A stretch of DNA of 64,000 bases from Paenibacillus ihbetae (GCF_002741055.1 NZ_CP016809.1:1634501-1698500), one strand, 5' to 3'. Shown: positions 25,964 to 34,527, counted from the first letter of the stretch. Program-made: numbers and translations. The notes: generated by a model not told the origin, from the letters alone.

Positions 25964-26752
25964 TTATTGGATCTTCTCTCCTGCATCCGTCACGCTCTGC
26001 CGATATTGGCTCGGGCTTACCTGCTCCATGTCCCGGAACACTTTGACAAAATATTTGGATGTCTGGTAGCCGACCTGCTCCGCGATTTCCGCCACGGACA
26101 GAGGCGTGGCCGCCAGCAGCTCCTTCGCCCGCTGCACGCGCCGTCTTGTCAAATATTCGCTGAAGGTCAGCCCGGTCTGTTCCTTGAACAATACGCTGAA
26201 ATAGCTCGCATTCAAGTGAAGCCCTTCAGCCACCTCCTTCAGGGATACCTGCTCCTGGAGATGCTCATCCACATACCGCATCGCCTCCTGCACCTGGACG
26301 CTGTACACCTTCTCCTGCCCTGCTGCCTCCAGCAGCTTCGGATCCACGAGCTTCTCCATCCGCGCTACGCGCTCCTTCTGGTCGCCGCGCTGAAGCGCCG
26401 TCTCCACCGCTTCCACGAGCTTCCGCTTATCGATCGGCTTGAGCAAATAGTCCACTACGCCGAATTGAAGCGCCTTCCTGGCATAATCGAATTCCGAATA
26501 ACCGGAAATCACGATGATCACCGGAGGGTGCCTCAGATCCTGTAATCGCTCGATCAGCTCCAGCCCGCCGATTTCCGGCATGCGGATGTCGGTCACAACG
26601 AGCTGTGCCTCGTGCTCCTGCAGCCATTCCAGCGCTTCGACGCCGCTGGCTGCGGTCTCGATCCGGCTGCGTCCGGAGGACCATGCTTCCAGCGTCTTTC
26701 GAATGCCCTCTCTAGTTCTCGGTTCATCGTCCACGATCAATATCGTTTTCAT
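25964..26752 (-). CDS. Response regulator, REC plus AraC-type HTH (YesN-like)
   Basis: A 262-residue regulator. The receiver domain has acidic D9-D10, phospho-acceptor D55 (VVTDIRMP) and K105 (LKPID). A short linker leads to two helix-turn-helix motifs (SLKEVAEGLHLNASYFSVLFKE and SVAEIAEQVGYQTSKYFVKVF, each around 20 residues). The ATG at 26752 lies inside the end of the kinase gene (29-bp overlap), which suggests translational coupling. It probably activates the sugar transporter operon directly downstream. Confidence 0.94.
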   Translation of the reverse strand: MKTILIVDDEPRTREGIRKTLEAWSSGRSRIETAASGVEALEWLQEHEAQLVVTDIRMPEIGGLELIERLQDLRHPPVIIVISGYSEFDYARKALQFGVVDYLLKPIDKRKLVEAVETALQRGDQKERVARMEKLVDPKLLEAAGQEKVYSVQVQEAMRYVDEHLQEQVSLKEVAEGLHLNASYFSVLFKEQTGLTFSEYLTRRRVQRAKELLAATPLSVAEIAEQVGYQTSKYFVKVFRDMEQVSPSQYRQSVTDAGEKIQ

Positions 26753-28517
26753 GCATCTCTTCCTCCCCGGAATCTCTACGGTAAACGTTCGGAATCTCAA
26801 ATGAAACGGTGGTTCCTGCACCTGTCTCGCTCTGAATGCGCAAGCCCGCTTGTCCGGCAGCATAGTACAGCCGCAGGCGCTGCTCGACGTTGGACAGGCC
26901 GACGCCGCTGTTTTTGGAGGAGGGCGCATGCCCTTTTTCCATGGAAGCATACAAGGACGCAAGGGTAGCTTCGTCCATGCCGGGCCCGTCGTCGGATACG
27001 GACACCACCGTATGCCCCGGCCGTTCGGATGGCTGTGCCCGTACGATGACCGTACCCGGTCCGAGCCGCTGCTCCACGCCATGGAGAATCGCATTTTCCA
27101 CGATCGGCTGGATGAGCAGCTTCGGGATCGGCACCGCCCTGCTCGCCTCGTCCGCTTCAATCCTCCAAGAGAGACGGTCCAGCATCCGCATCTTCATAAT
27201 GATCAAATAGCGCTCGGCATGATCCAGCTCATCGCCGATCATCACCCACTCATCCTCATCCTTCCGGTTGATCACGTAACGGAACAAGCCCGACATCGCC
27301 ACTACGATCTGAGCCAGCTCTTCTTCGCCCTGATCATCAAGCGCCCAATAAAACGCTTCCAAGGTGTTGAACAGAAAATGCGGGTTAATCTGCGCCTGCA
27401 GCGCTTTTAGCTCGGTCCGGCTCTGGATAAGCTCCTTCTGATACACAACCTCGATCAATTCGTTCAGCGAATCGACCATCTGGTTATACGTATTCGTAAG
27501 CTCGTTAATCTCCATCGTCTTCGAGGTGACCGAGATCGGCTTCAGCGTGCCGAAGCGGGCCCCGCGCATCGACTTGATCATCTTGAGAATCGGCCGGATA
27601 ATCATCGTCGTCAAGATAAAGCTAAGGATCAGGAACAACAGCGCGCCGACCGCGCCGGATACGATGACCGCCGTCCTCAGCACCGCAATGCCTTCCGTCG
27701 TATAATCCACCGGCGTCAGAATCACGAGCGTCCAGCCCGTGGCTTCCGACTGCTTCTGCACCGCGATATAATCCTCGTTACCTATGGTGACCGTCTCGCC
27801 TTCGCGATGCAAAACCTCCCTGAAATCCACCGCCACGTCGAAATCGGAGGAAATCTCGTGGCCGGCTTGATCGAACAGCCCCATCGCTTCCCGGGTTTGC
27901 CCCGTATCGCCCGCCGTGTCGGCGAGCTCGAAGTAGCTCTTCTCCAGCCGGACGAGCAAGTAGCCGCCGTGGGCGAAGGATCGATCAACCAGCCGGATTC
28001 TCCGCATGGCTACGACCACATCCTGATCCCGGGGATCCTGCCCGAACCAGACAAGCTTGCCCATTCTCTCGTCCGCCATCGCGATCCAATCGCCCCGCAC
28101 CCGGCTCGCTAGACTTCCCTCATCCAGCGGAAACAATCGCCGGTAATCGGTGGTATACAGCTCCAGCGACCGTATGCCTGTCGCGTAGGCTTCATATTTA
28201 CGAACTTCCTGCTGCAGCGACTGCCGCTCCCCGAACGTAATCGGCCTGCCTTCGGTTTCCTGGGTCAGGAAACGCTGGACCGTGGCATTCGTGGACACTT
28301 GGGCGGTCAGCGTATCGACCTGCTTAAGCAGCGCGTCCAGCTTGCCCGTGGCTTGAACGGCCGTCTGCTGAATATGCTTTTCCGCATTGTTCCGGAGCAG
28401 CACGGATACCTGCTCGTATACAAACCCGCCAACCAGCGCAAGCACGATCACCATCACCAGCATGAACCCTAGAAATATTTGATTTCGCAGCGTATTCAGC
28501 CTGCCGAATCGGTTCAT
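26724..28517 (-). CDS. Sensor histidine kinase, YesM-type (LytS/His_kinase)
   Basis: A 597-residue membrane sensor. It has one helix near residues 13-33, an extracellular dCache-like region (about 35-285), a second helix (about 290-312), a HAMP domain, and a His_kinase domain with the phosphorylated histidine in QINPHFLFNTLEAFYWAL. The ATPase part has QPIVENAILHG, SDDGPGM and GVGLSNVEQRL. The ATG at 28517 is about 12 bases after AAGGGG. With its overlapping regulator it forms the two-component system that should sense a sugar or binding-protein state. Confidence 0.93.
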   Translation of the reverse strand: MNRFGRLNTLRNQIFLGFMLVMVIVLALVGGFVYEQVSVLLRNNAEKHIQQTAVQATGKLDALLKQVDTLTAQVSTNATVQRFLTQETEGRPITFGERQSLQQEVRKYEAYATGIRSLELYTTDYRRLFPLDEGSLASRVRGDWIAMADERMGKLVWFGQDPRDQDVVVAMRRIRLVDRSFAHGGYLLVRLEKSYFELADTAGDTGQTREAMGLFDQAGHEISSDFDVAVDFREVLHREGETVTIGNEDYIAVQKQSEATGWTLVILTPVDYTTEGIAVLRTAVIVSGAVGALLFLILSFILTTMIIRPILKMIKSMRGARFGTLKPISVTSKTMEINELTNTYNQMVDSLNELIEVVYQKELIQSRTELKALQAQINPHFLFNTLEAFYWALDDQGEEELAQIVVAMSGLFRYVINRKDEDEWVMIGDELDHAERYLIIMKMRMLDRLSWRIEADEASRAVPIPKLLIQPIVENAILHGVEQRLGPGTVIVRAQPSERPGHTVVSVSDDGPGMDEATLASLYASMEKGHAPSSKNSGVGLSNVEQRLRLYYAAGQAGLRIQSETGAGTTVSFEIPNVYRRDSGEEEMHENDIDRGR

Positions 28518-28937
28518 GTTCCATGCACACCCCTTCCCGTGGATGAACAGACTGTTATTCGCTGTATACATCATAAGCGATAGTGAGAGCTTCGCCTTAT
28601 GAGAAAGTTATAACAAACGATATCGGCTTAAGTCTATGGCTATGTTTATACTCGTAAGGAAATCCTATGTAAGTTGAACAAATGAATGTAGCCAGGGCGT
28701 GCATGTAAAATGTCCCGCCATCGCCGCTGGTCTCCGATTTCTTCATTGCGGCAGAGCCGCTTGCGGTAGAAATCTGGAGCCAAGGCAACCGTATGCATAA
28801 GCTTTCAATGCAGCCTTGCCTCATGGAAGCTTTCGACTTCTTCGGAATTCTTTTTTCTCCCCCTATACAGTAAAAAAGAGGAAGGGCGTATAAGAGACCG
28901 CTTCGCCCTTCCCCATTCGGCACCCGCTTATCCCGCT
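28518..28937. other. Intergenic stretch upstream of the kinase gene
   Basis: Holds the expected promoter region of the kinase operon on its left and the terminator of the small membrane protein (28872-28912) on its right. No supported gene. Confidence 0.5.
28872..28912 (-). terminator. Terminator of the small zinc-ribbon membrane protein
   Basis: On the minus strand GGAAGGGCG / CGCCCTTCC, 9-bp stem with a 14-base loop, then CTCTTTTTT. Confidence 0.8.
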
Positions 28938-29219
28938 CTAAACGGGATACAGCTCCTGATGCTGCTCCAGCTCTCTTCGGCACGTCTTGCACAATCCTCT
29001 GACCGCACCCGACGCATCGGCATAAAACATCAGCTTGCGCCGCTGCTTGCAGCGGCTGCAGGCCTGATCTTTACCCTCGGCCCCGCTTCTTCGGCTTCTT
29101 GATTTCAGCTCGATCACATTACCGCCCTTCACAGCTTGCCGTGTACGTCTGAATCGAGCGTAAAATACGAAACCGAAAATAGCGATGATGATGATTACGA
29201 TTCCGGCCGCGATCTCCAC
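28938..29219 (-). CDS. Small membrane protein with C-x2-C zinc-ribbon-like tail
   Basis: A 93-residue protein. Residues about 3-22 (EIAAGIVIIIIAIFGFVFYA) form one membrane helix, followed by a basic linker and a tail with two CxxC pairs (CSRCKQ...LCKTC, 21 residues between pairs), which probably bind zinc. The start is the GTG at 29219, 6 bases after GGAGGTGG; the ATG at 29237 overlaps that ribosome site. It stands alone. Function not known. Confidence 0.72.
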   Translation of the reverse strand: MEIAAGIVIIIIAIFGFVFYARFRRTRQAVKGGNVIELKSRSRRSGAEGKDQACSRCKQRRKLMFYADASGAVRGLCKTCRRELEQHQELYPV

Positions 29220-29507
29220 GCCGCCCCACCTCCTCATCCTTAGGACGCCGAAATCCGCTTTTGGGCCGTGTCCGGATTCGGCCTTTTGTGTCCCTCTCCC
29301 GGATTTCGTTCTGTCTCTTACAGTCTAACAAATGAGGGGGTGTTTCGAAAGCAGGCCTAATAAGGCCTATTCCCGTTTCGGCTTAAATGCTCCTAATAGA
29401 CCGCAATACAGATGGAAGATTCGGAATATACACCTAGCTTATTACTTAAGATTTAGGATTATAGCAAACCACCCTGTTGGGTGGCTTCTTGGACCAAAGA
29501 CCAAAGC

Positions 29508-29807
29508 CTATCGCAGCGGGAGGTTAAGCGCGGTTTGGGCCGTTTGGAGATCCAAGCTGAGCTGCTCTTGAATGTGATACGGATGATAGTATCCTTTTCG
29601 GATCATGTAATGGATGATCTGCTCATGCGTATCGATGGCTTCCTGCAAATGCTGGCGAAGGACGGCCTTAATTTCGGGGGATGCTGTTTCGGTAAGGGCG
29701 ACAGCGTAATTGTGGATGCCGCTCTTCGCCGATATGAGGAAGTCCGTTGCCACGGCCTGATCGCTCATGGCATTCATTCCCGTTAAGTACTCAATGATCG
29801 TATTCAT
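29508..29807 (-). CDS. yraD: CotF-like spore coat protein (YraD-like)
   Basis: A 99-residue helical protein of the CotF family (PF07875). The helix TDFLISAKSGIHNYAVALTETASPEIKAVLR is typical, followed by a second helix with HEQIIHYMIRKGYYHPY. It sits at the end of a five-gene cluster whose order and product lengths (99, 72, 378, 120 and 70 residues) match what I recall of B. subtilis yraD-yraE-adhB-yraF-yraG. The start overlaps the previous stop by ATGA, with GGAGG 9 bases upstream. Expected in the spore coat or forespore. Confidence 0.85.
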   Translation of the reverse strand: MNTIIEYLTGMNAMSDQAVATDFLISAKSGIHNYAVALTETASPEIKAVLRQHLQEAIDTHEQIIHYMIRKGYYHPYHIQEQLSLDLQTAQTALNLPLR

Positions 29808-30022
29808 GACGTAAGACCTCCGTCTGCAGCCGCCAGGGTCATCAAATCGCTCAACTGGCCGACTTGACGGGTAGACAAATCGATATCCTGCTTGAGCAGC
29901 GCCTTAAGCTCGGGGTCGGACACCAGGAGCTGCATCGTTTTCGCCTTTATCAGGCAGTTGGTCTTGAAGACGGCAATTTCATGCAAATCAAGCTTCTCGT
30001 GAACACCAAACGTGTGCGACAA
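29804..30022 (-). CDS. yraE: Small CotF-associated protein (YraE-like)
   Basis: A 72-residue helical protein (SHTFGVHEKLDLHEIAVFKTN...) with the same layout as the 70-residue gene at the other end of the cluster: an H-E-x-x-x-F-K-T-x-C segment and a second helix with L-K-Q-D-I. A TTG at 30022 is preferred because GGAGGG lies 7 bases upstream; the ATG at 30037 would overlap a poor site. It resembles the N-terminal half of CotF-type pairs and probably works with the adjacent CotF-like protein. Confidence 0.75.
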   Translation of the reverse strand: MSHTFGVHEKLDLHEIAVFKTNCLIKAKTMQLLVSDPELKALLKQDIDLSTRQVGQLSDLMTLAAADGGLTS

Positions 30023-30070
30023 TGAATATCCCTCCATCTTCCTCGGTTAGTTAAAGGCCGGACGGAGCCG

Positions 30071-31207
30071 TTAGGGCTTCATAACGACCTTGATACAGTT
30101 GTCGGTCTTCGTATCGAAAATTTCGTAGCCATGCTTCGCCTGATCCAGCGGCAGCTTGTGCGTGATGATGTCAGCCGGGTCGACTTTGCCCTTGGCAATC
30201 AAGTCATACAGGTACGGCATGTAGTGGATGACGGGAGCTTGTCCGGTCCGGATGTTGACGTTGCGCTGAAAAATATCGCCGAGCGGAAAGGCGTTATACC
30301 GCATCCCGTATACGCCCGTAATCTGAATCATGCCGCCCTTGCGAACCGCCTGCGAAGCGATGACCAGCGCGCCCATAGCGCCTCCGTGAAGCTTCAGACC
30401 GGATGCCAAAAACTCCAGCGGCGTCATCTTCCCGTCCATGCCGACAGCATCAATTACGACGTCGGCGCCGCCTTTCGTGATCTCCCTCAAATATTCGCCG
30501 ACATGCTCATGCTGTTCGAAGTTGACCGTCTCCACCTTGTTGGTGCGTTTCGCATGCTCCAGCCGATAATTCACGTAATCCACGGCGATGACCCGTTTGG
30601 CGCCCTTTAGCCATGCAAATTTCTGGGCGAGCAGCCCGACGGGGCCGCACCCGAGGATAATAACTGTATCTCCGTCCTTCACGCCGGCGTTATCCACGCT
30701 CCAGTATGCGGTCGACGCGGCGTCAGACAGCATTAACAGCTTCTCGTCTTCCACTTCGCAATCGTCCGGAATCCGGAACGGCGTAAAGTTTCCATACGGC
30801 ACCCGCATATACTCGGCCTGGCCCCCCGGATATCCGCCGGTCGTATCGGAGTATCCGAAATATGCGCCCATCTCGCCGTTTGGATTGGAATTATCGCACT
30901 GGCTCTCCAGCTGGTTCTTGCAGAAGAAGCACTCCCCGCAGCTTACCGTGAACGGCACGATTACCCGGTCGCCCTTCTTCACCTTCGTTACGGCCGGACC
31001 CACTTCTTCAACGATGCCCATCGGCTCATGCCCGATCACGTAGTCCTGGGCTAAATTCGGGATCATCCCGTGAATGAGATGCAGATCCGAACCGCAAATC
31101 GCGGTTAGGGTCAATTTGACGATGATGTCGTCGTCCTTTTGGATTTTAGGTGCCGGGACCTCTTTGACCTGGATGTTTTTAATGCCTTGATACGTGACCG
31201 CTTTCAT
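30071..31207 (-). CDS. adhB: Zinc-dependent alcohol dehydrogenase, AdhB-like
   Basis: A medium-chain dehydrogenase of 378 residues. Catalytic zinc ligands fall in CGSDLHLIHG and GHEPMG; structural zinc cysteines in CGECFFCKNQLESQC. The NAD-binding motif is GCGPVGLLAQ. The length and the C-terminal region are like the glutathione-independent formaldehyde dehydrogenase branch. It is embedded between CotF-like genes exactly as adhB is in B. subtilis, so it is probably expressed during sporulation; the substrate is not known. GGAGG lies 9 bases before the ATG. Confidence 0.9.
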   Translation of the reverse strand: MKAVTYQGIKNIQVKEVPAPKIQKDDDIIVKLTLTAICGSDLHLIHGMIPNLAQDYVIGHEPMGIVEEVGPAVTKVKKGDRVIVPFTVSCGECFFCKNQLESQCDNSNPNGEMGAYFGYSDTTGGYPGGQAEYMRVPYGNFTPFRIPDDCEVEDEKLLMLSDAASTAYWSVDNAGVKDGDTVIILGCGPVGLLAQKFAWLKGAKRVIAVDYVNYRLEHAKRTNKVETVNFEQHEHVGEYLREITKGGADVVIDAVGMDGKMTPLEFLASGLKLHGGAMGALVIASQAVRKGGMIQITGVYGMRYNAFPLGDIFQRNVNIRTGQAPVIHYMPYLYDLIAKGKVDPADIITHKLPLDQAKHGYEIFDTKTDNCIKVVMKP

Positions 31208-31223
31208 GTTCGGTATCCTCCCA

Positions 31224-31586
31224 TCAGTAATCCGGTGTCGCGAACGTGCCTAAACGGGACGTATCGTCCGGGAACAATTTCATCCGTGCGATTTGGGCCG
31301 TCGTCTCGGCCGATTTCACGTCAAGCTGATACTGCTTGCCCGTATCGACTGGATGGAGCCAGCCTTTATCGATCATGAGCTGGCTAAGCTCCTCATGTAA
31401 CGAGATCGCCCGGTCCAGCTGCGCACGCAGGACGCTCCGCACTTCTGGCGTCGCCGTCTCGGACAGCGCAAACGCATAGTTGCGGACACCCGTTTTGACA
31501 GATAACAGAAAATCCAGGGCCAGAAAGGAATTTGCCATATCCGGCATTCCTTCCGAATTGATCGGATCCAGGTAATCCTGGTTCAT
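31224..31586 (-). CDS. yraF: CotF-like spore coat protein (YraF-like)
   Basis: A 120-residue CotF-family protein. The helix ALDFLLSVKTGVRNYAFALSETATPEVRSVLR is plainly paralogous to the 99-residue protein at 29508-29807. A second helix (HEELSQLMIDKGWLHP) and a polar tail follow. GGGAGG precedes the ATG. It lies 16 bp upstream of adhB in the same operon. Confidence 0.85.
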   Translation of the reverse strand: MNQDYLDPINSEGMPDMANSFLALDFLLSVKTGVRNYAFALSETATPEVRSVLRAQLDRAISLHEELSQLMIDKGWLHPVDTGKQYQLDVKSAETTAQIARMKLFPDDTSRLGTFATPDY

Positions 31587-31601
31587 GAGGCTTTCCTCCC
31601 T

Positions 31602-31814
31602 TTATTGAATGGGTGCTTGGGAATAGAGACTTTGCAGCTCGCCGATATCCTGCAGCGACTGCTCCACATCCTTTTGCATCAAGGCTCGAAGATCCTGGTC
31701 GAACACCAGGCCCTGCATCATTTTGGATTTGGCGAGGCAGACGGTTTTAAAATTCAGCAGCTCATGCAGCTCCATGGATTCATGCATGGCCAGCTCTGGT
31801 TGCCGCACATCCAT
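31602..31814 (-). CDS. yraG: Small CotF-associated protein (YraG-like)
   Basis: A 70-residue helical protein (HESMELHELLNFKTVCLAKSKMMQGL...), paralogous to the 72-residue gene at 29804. AAGGAGG precedes the ATG. It is the first gene of the five-gene coat cluster. Confidence 0.8.
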   Translation of the reverse strand: MDVRQPELAMHESMELHELLNFKTVCLAKSKMMQGLVFDQDLRALMQKDVEQSLQDIGELQSLYSQAPIQ

Positions 31815-31945
31815 TCCTCCTTCCTAAGGATTGAAACAGGCGTAGTGTTCGCCTTTTGGCGCTGCTTCATTCCCATTGGGATGTAAGGATGTAAACTACA
31901 GCGTTTTATAAAGCGGGGTTGTTCCGGCACGGCGTGCACCCTACG

Positions 31946-32075
31946 ACACAAAAAAGGCCTTCTTGCTCCCCTTACAGGGGAAGAAGGCTTTCACTGTGCT
32001 CTCGTTCTTACAACCGGCATGATGTCAGATCTTTAGCTCACCGAGTTTTACCAACTCAACGACTTTGCGAACGGC
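31946..32075 (-). repeat. Direct repeat copy A: gerE 3' fragment plus terminator
   Basis: About 130 bp, roughly 94% identical to 34163-34293 in the same orientation. It contains a terminator (31951-31990) and the last 17 codons or so of gerE; a 2-base deletion near 32064 breaks the frame. It begins 6 bases beyond the stop of the beta-helix gene, so the fragment now also supplies that gene with a terminator. Confidence 0.88.
31951..31990 (-). terminator. Terminator in repeat copy A
   Basis: GCCTTCTTCCCCTGTAAGGGG...AAGAAGGC long stem on the minus strand, followed by six T. It ends the beta-helix gene unit. Confidence 0.8.
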
Positions 32076-32080
32076 TAATT

Positions 32081-33814
32081 TTAATTTCCTGTTAAAAAAC
32101 GCCTCTCGACCCAAACTCCCGGTGCCCCAGCCGTTATACACTCCCAGCCATCAACAATATATTTTGTTCCTGCCGGGCCCAACTCCGTTTTATTTTGGTT
32201 CACAACACGATCCCCCTTTTTCCAGTGACCCTGTGTCGGGATGGCCGGCCCCGTAACAGCAACATTGTCTCCTTCCATTCTAATCTTGGTATACGTTGAA
32301 TTAAATGAACCCGCAGGGCCTGCTGATCGCGCCTTCCAACGCTCGCCCGTCGAGAGGAAATATCCAAGATCATAGACGTGCACGCCATTGCCTACAGGGA
32401 TATCAACCCAATGCGTATACTGTCCTGCCACTTTGCCTCGGAAGAGTCTGATTATTGATAGTTGCATTTCAGGCCGATACGACACATTGAGATATGGAGC
32501 TTGAGCTGCCGGATGGGTCACGTTAGCACTTTGTTCCCCTCCGCCCCATCTTCCAACCTGCCGATCTACAGGACCGAAGTAGTACACTGCCTGATAATGA
32601 TACGTCCCGGCAGCTTCATCAAAGCTCGTATGGTTTGTGACGGGCACTCCGAACAGCACGAAATTCCTTGTGAACTCTGCCTCGTTGATACTCGTGAATA
32701 TTCGATTATCCGAAATGTAACTGTCTTTCGAATAAAGCTGGCTGGCGTTCTCCCACTGTTCTGAAATATTAGTACCATCAAAGGTTATTTTGGCCGCCGT
32801 AGCCATTCCGAATGAAGGATCCAATGCGAACTGCGGACGCCGGAAGAAGTTTGTGATTTTGACATTCGTATTCTTGAAGTAAGCATCAAAGTAATCGGGA
32901 TCCGTGTAATTCTTCGACTGATTGGTTCTGCCCCTTAAGTGTATAACTGCATAATTTTCGATGATACACGGCATGGACAGCTTGTCGTTGGCTGCACCCG
33001 TGATCGTTAATGGGATCGGCTGATAGTCCTTGTGGTACCAGTGATATATATCCCGCAGCGTTACCTGGCTGGAAATGATATGAATCTTGCCGTGTTCGCA
33101 ATGAAAATTCTCGATCGAAACGCCCGTGGATTTATTGATCCGAATATCCCCGTTTATGCACCCGGCGATTTTTCCGCCGTTGCAGTATTCCAGGTTCAAC
33201 AGGTTAAAATTGCTGTCCGCGGCACCTGCTGTATGGCACCGGTCAATAAAGAGTCCGTCGCCGTTATACTTAATGTCGATCAGCGGGCCGGTGCCCGCGC
33301 AATTTACAAAATACAGACTCTCAAGATGCATCATATCGGAGTAATCGCCGTCACTGAACCCCTCTTTTAAAATCCCTTTGTACATCCCTCTGAATGTGAT
33401 GTTGCGGAAATTTGTTTTCCCTCTCGTGTAGAACGCCTTAGCGTCCGCCACTTGATGAGGATTTTCGAATTTTAGGTTCTGGATCGTGGGAACCTGTTCT
33501 CCCCCCCATTTCACGATGGTCGAGTTTTGGAGGGTGGAGTTCACGTAAAACAAAAATCCACCTGTCAGCGTCCCGCCGCTCAAAGGGATTATCTTTGCCA
33601 AATTGCCTTCAATGCTCACGTTATGTGGGATCATGACTGTATTCTTAATGCCGTAAGTTTCAGTCCCATTTAGAACGATGGTCCCAGCCTTGCCCCCCAG
33701 CTTCTCGATCGCATCCAAAAAAGCTTGAGTATCATCGGAGCCGTCACCAACGGCACCAAATTGAGAAATGCTCACTCCAAAATCGAAAAGCTGATCACGC
33801 ATTTGCTTGTCCAT
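32081..33814 (-). CDS. Right-handed beta-helix protein, phage tail-spike-like
   Basis: A 577-residue protein with an N-terminal pectate-lyase-superfamily start (SISQFGAVGDGSDDTQAFLDAIEKLGG), the head of many phage tail spikes and exopolysaccharide depolymerases. A repetitive beta-helix (about residues 60-330, many N-, I- and G-rich turns) follows, then a C-terminal part with tail-fibre-like text (WKKGDRVVN...WECITAGAPGVWV). No signal peptide. The ATG at 33814 lies in the end of the preceding small gene (20-bp overlap). The pair stands between two copies of the gerE 3' end beside coat genes, so display on the spore surface is a serious alternative to a phage remnant. Confidence 0.75.
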   Translation of the reverse strand: MDKQMRDQLFDFGVSISQFGAVGDGSDDTQAFLDAIEKLGGKAGTIVLNGTETYGIKNTVMIPHNVSIEGNLAKIIPLSGGTLTGGFLFYVNSTLQNSTIVKWGGEQVPTIQNLKFENPHQVADAKAFYTRGKTNFRNITFRGMYKGILKEGFSDGDYSDMMHLESLYFVNCAGTGPLIDIKYNGDGLFIDRCHTAGAADSNFNLLNLEYCNGGKIAGCINGDIRINKSTGVSIENFHCEHGKIHIISSQVTLRDIYHWYHKDYQPIPLTITGAANDKLSMPCIIENYAVIHLRGRTNQSKNYTDPDYFDAYFKNTNVKITNFFRRPQFALDPSFGMATAAKITFDGTNISEQWENASQLYSKDSYISDNRIFTSINEAEFTRNFVLFGVPVTNHTSFDEAAGTYHYQAVYYFGPVDRQVGRWGGGEQSANVTHPAAQAPYLNVSYRPEMQLSIIRLFRGKVAGQYTHWVDIPVGNGVHVYDLGYFLSTGERWKARSAGPAGSFNSTYTKIRMEGDNVAVTGPAIPTQGHWKKGDRVVNQNKTELGPAGTKYIVDGWECITAGAPGVWVERRFLTGN

Positions 33815-34022
33815 CGGATGCCACCGCCTTCTCTTTGATGGCCATTGCGTCATTGCCGTCAACAGGAGCAAACGCTGTCTCATACCGCAGCGAATCATCA
33901 GCCGATTCTGCTTTGATCGTCACCTTCATACCTCCGTCATCGCTGTAGGCCAGGTTGATCGCTTCACCGGCGTTGTTGTATTGCTTGTTAAGCAATGGTG
34001 CAGCATCATACGCACTGCTCAT
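33795..34022 (-). CDS. Hypothetical protein, 75 aa, coupled to the beta-helix gene
   Basis: Family not recognised. The product MSSAYDAAPLLNKQYNNAG... is acidic, with no signal peptide. AAGGAG lies 10 bases before the ATG. Its last 20 bases overlap the beta-helix gene start, so the two are translated together. Upstream at 34077-34085 the minus strand reads CATAGCATA, a full match to the SigK -10 pattern CATANNNTA, but no -35 AC motif was found at the right distance. Confidence 0.65.
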   Translation of the reverse strand: MSSAYDAAPLLNKQYNNAGEAINLAYSDDGGMKVTIKAESADDSLRYETAFAPVDGNDAMAIKEKAVASDGQANA

Positions 34023-34076
34023 ACATGGTTCGCTCCTTTTGGACTGGTTTGGACCTCGCCGGTCGTTACTTCATCA

Positions 34077-34085
34077 TATGCTATG
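34077..34085 (-). promoter_or_regulatory. SigK-like -10 element before the beta-helix pair
   Basis: CATAGCATA on the minus strand. The -35 region is poor, as happens at promoters needing GerE help, and gerE is the next gene. Suggestive only. Confidence 0.3.
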
Positions 34086-34162
34086 TTTTCTTGTCTGCCT
34101 TCGATTTGTATTGTTTCGCTAACAAAGCAGCAAGGATATTTAGGAGAAGCCACCTCCCAGCA

Positions 34163-34293
34163 ACACAAAAAAGCCTTCTTGCTCCCCTTACAGGGGAAGA
34201 AGGCTTTCGCTGTGCTCTCGTTCATACAACCGGCATGATGTCAGATCTTTAACTCACCGAGTTTTATCAACTCAACGACAGCTTGCGAACGGC
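34163..34293 (-). repeat. Direct repeat copy B: 3' end of intact gerE plus terminator
   Basis: The intact partner of repeat copy A. It spans the terminator at 34168-34207 and the last codons of gerE. Confidence 0.88.
34168..34207 (-). terminator. Terminator of gerE
   Basis: GCCTTCTTCCCC...GAAGGC stem followed by TTTTTTGTG on the minus strand, 34 bp beyond the gerE stop. Confidence 0.82.
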
Positions 34294-34465
34294 CCTTGAC
34301 GTTTAGCTTCTGCATGACGTTGGAAATGTGGTTACGCACCGTCTTTTCGCTAATAAACAACTGCCCGGCGATGTCGCGAGTCGTTTTGTCTTGAACGAGC
34401 AATTCAAACACTTCGCGTTCACGGTGGGTTAACAAGAACTTGCTGTTATGGTCGGTCCCCTTCAA
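34241..34465 (-). CDS. gerE: Spore-coat transcription factor GerE
   Basis: A LuxR-type helix-turn-helix regulator that switches late mother-cell genes together with SigK. The 74 residues equal the B. subtilis GerE length. The body LLTHREREVFELLVQDKTT, the recognition helix ISEKTVRNHISNVMQKL and the ending VKGRSQAVVELIKLGELKI are close to GerE as I recall it. The start is a TTG at 34465, about 10 bases after AAGGAGG; an upstream ATG would add 20 unlikely residues. A SigK-type promoter lies at 34528-34556. Its 3' end is duplicated 2.2 kb downstream. Confidence 0.92.
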   Translation of the reverse strand: MKGTDHNSKFLLTHREREVFELLVQDKTTRDIAGQLFISEKTVRNHISNVMQKLNVKGRSQAVVELIKLGELKI

Positions 34466-34527
34466 TGGTGTCACCCCTCCTTGCCCGGGTATGTGTGGTC
34501 TAACAAGGTTTAGGGATACAGTCAACT

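Noticed and set aside
28597..28992. 131-codon minus-strand frame between the kinase and the small membrane protein
   Set aside because: Runs through a terminator, lacks a ribosome site and shows no protein pattern.
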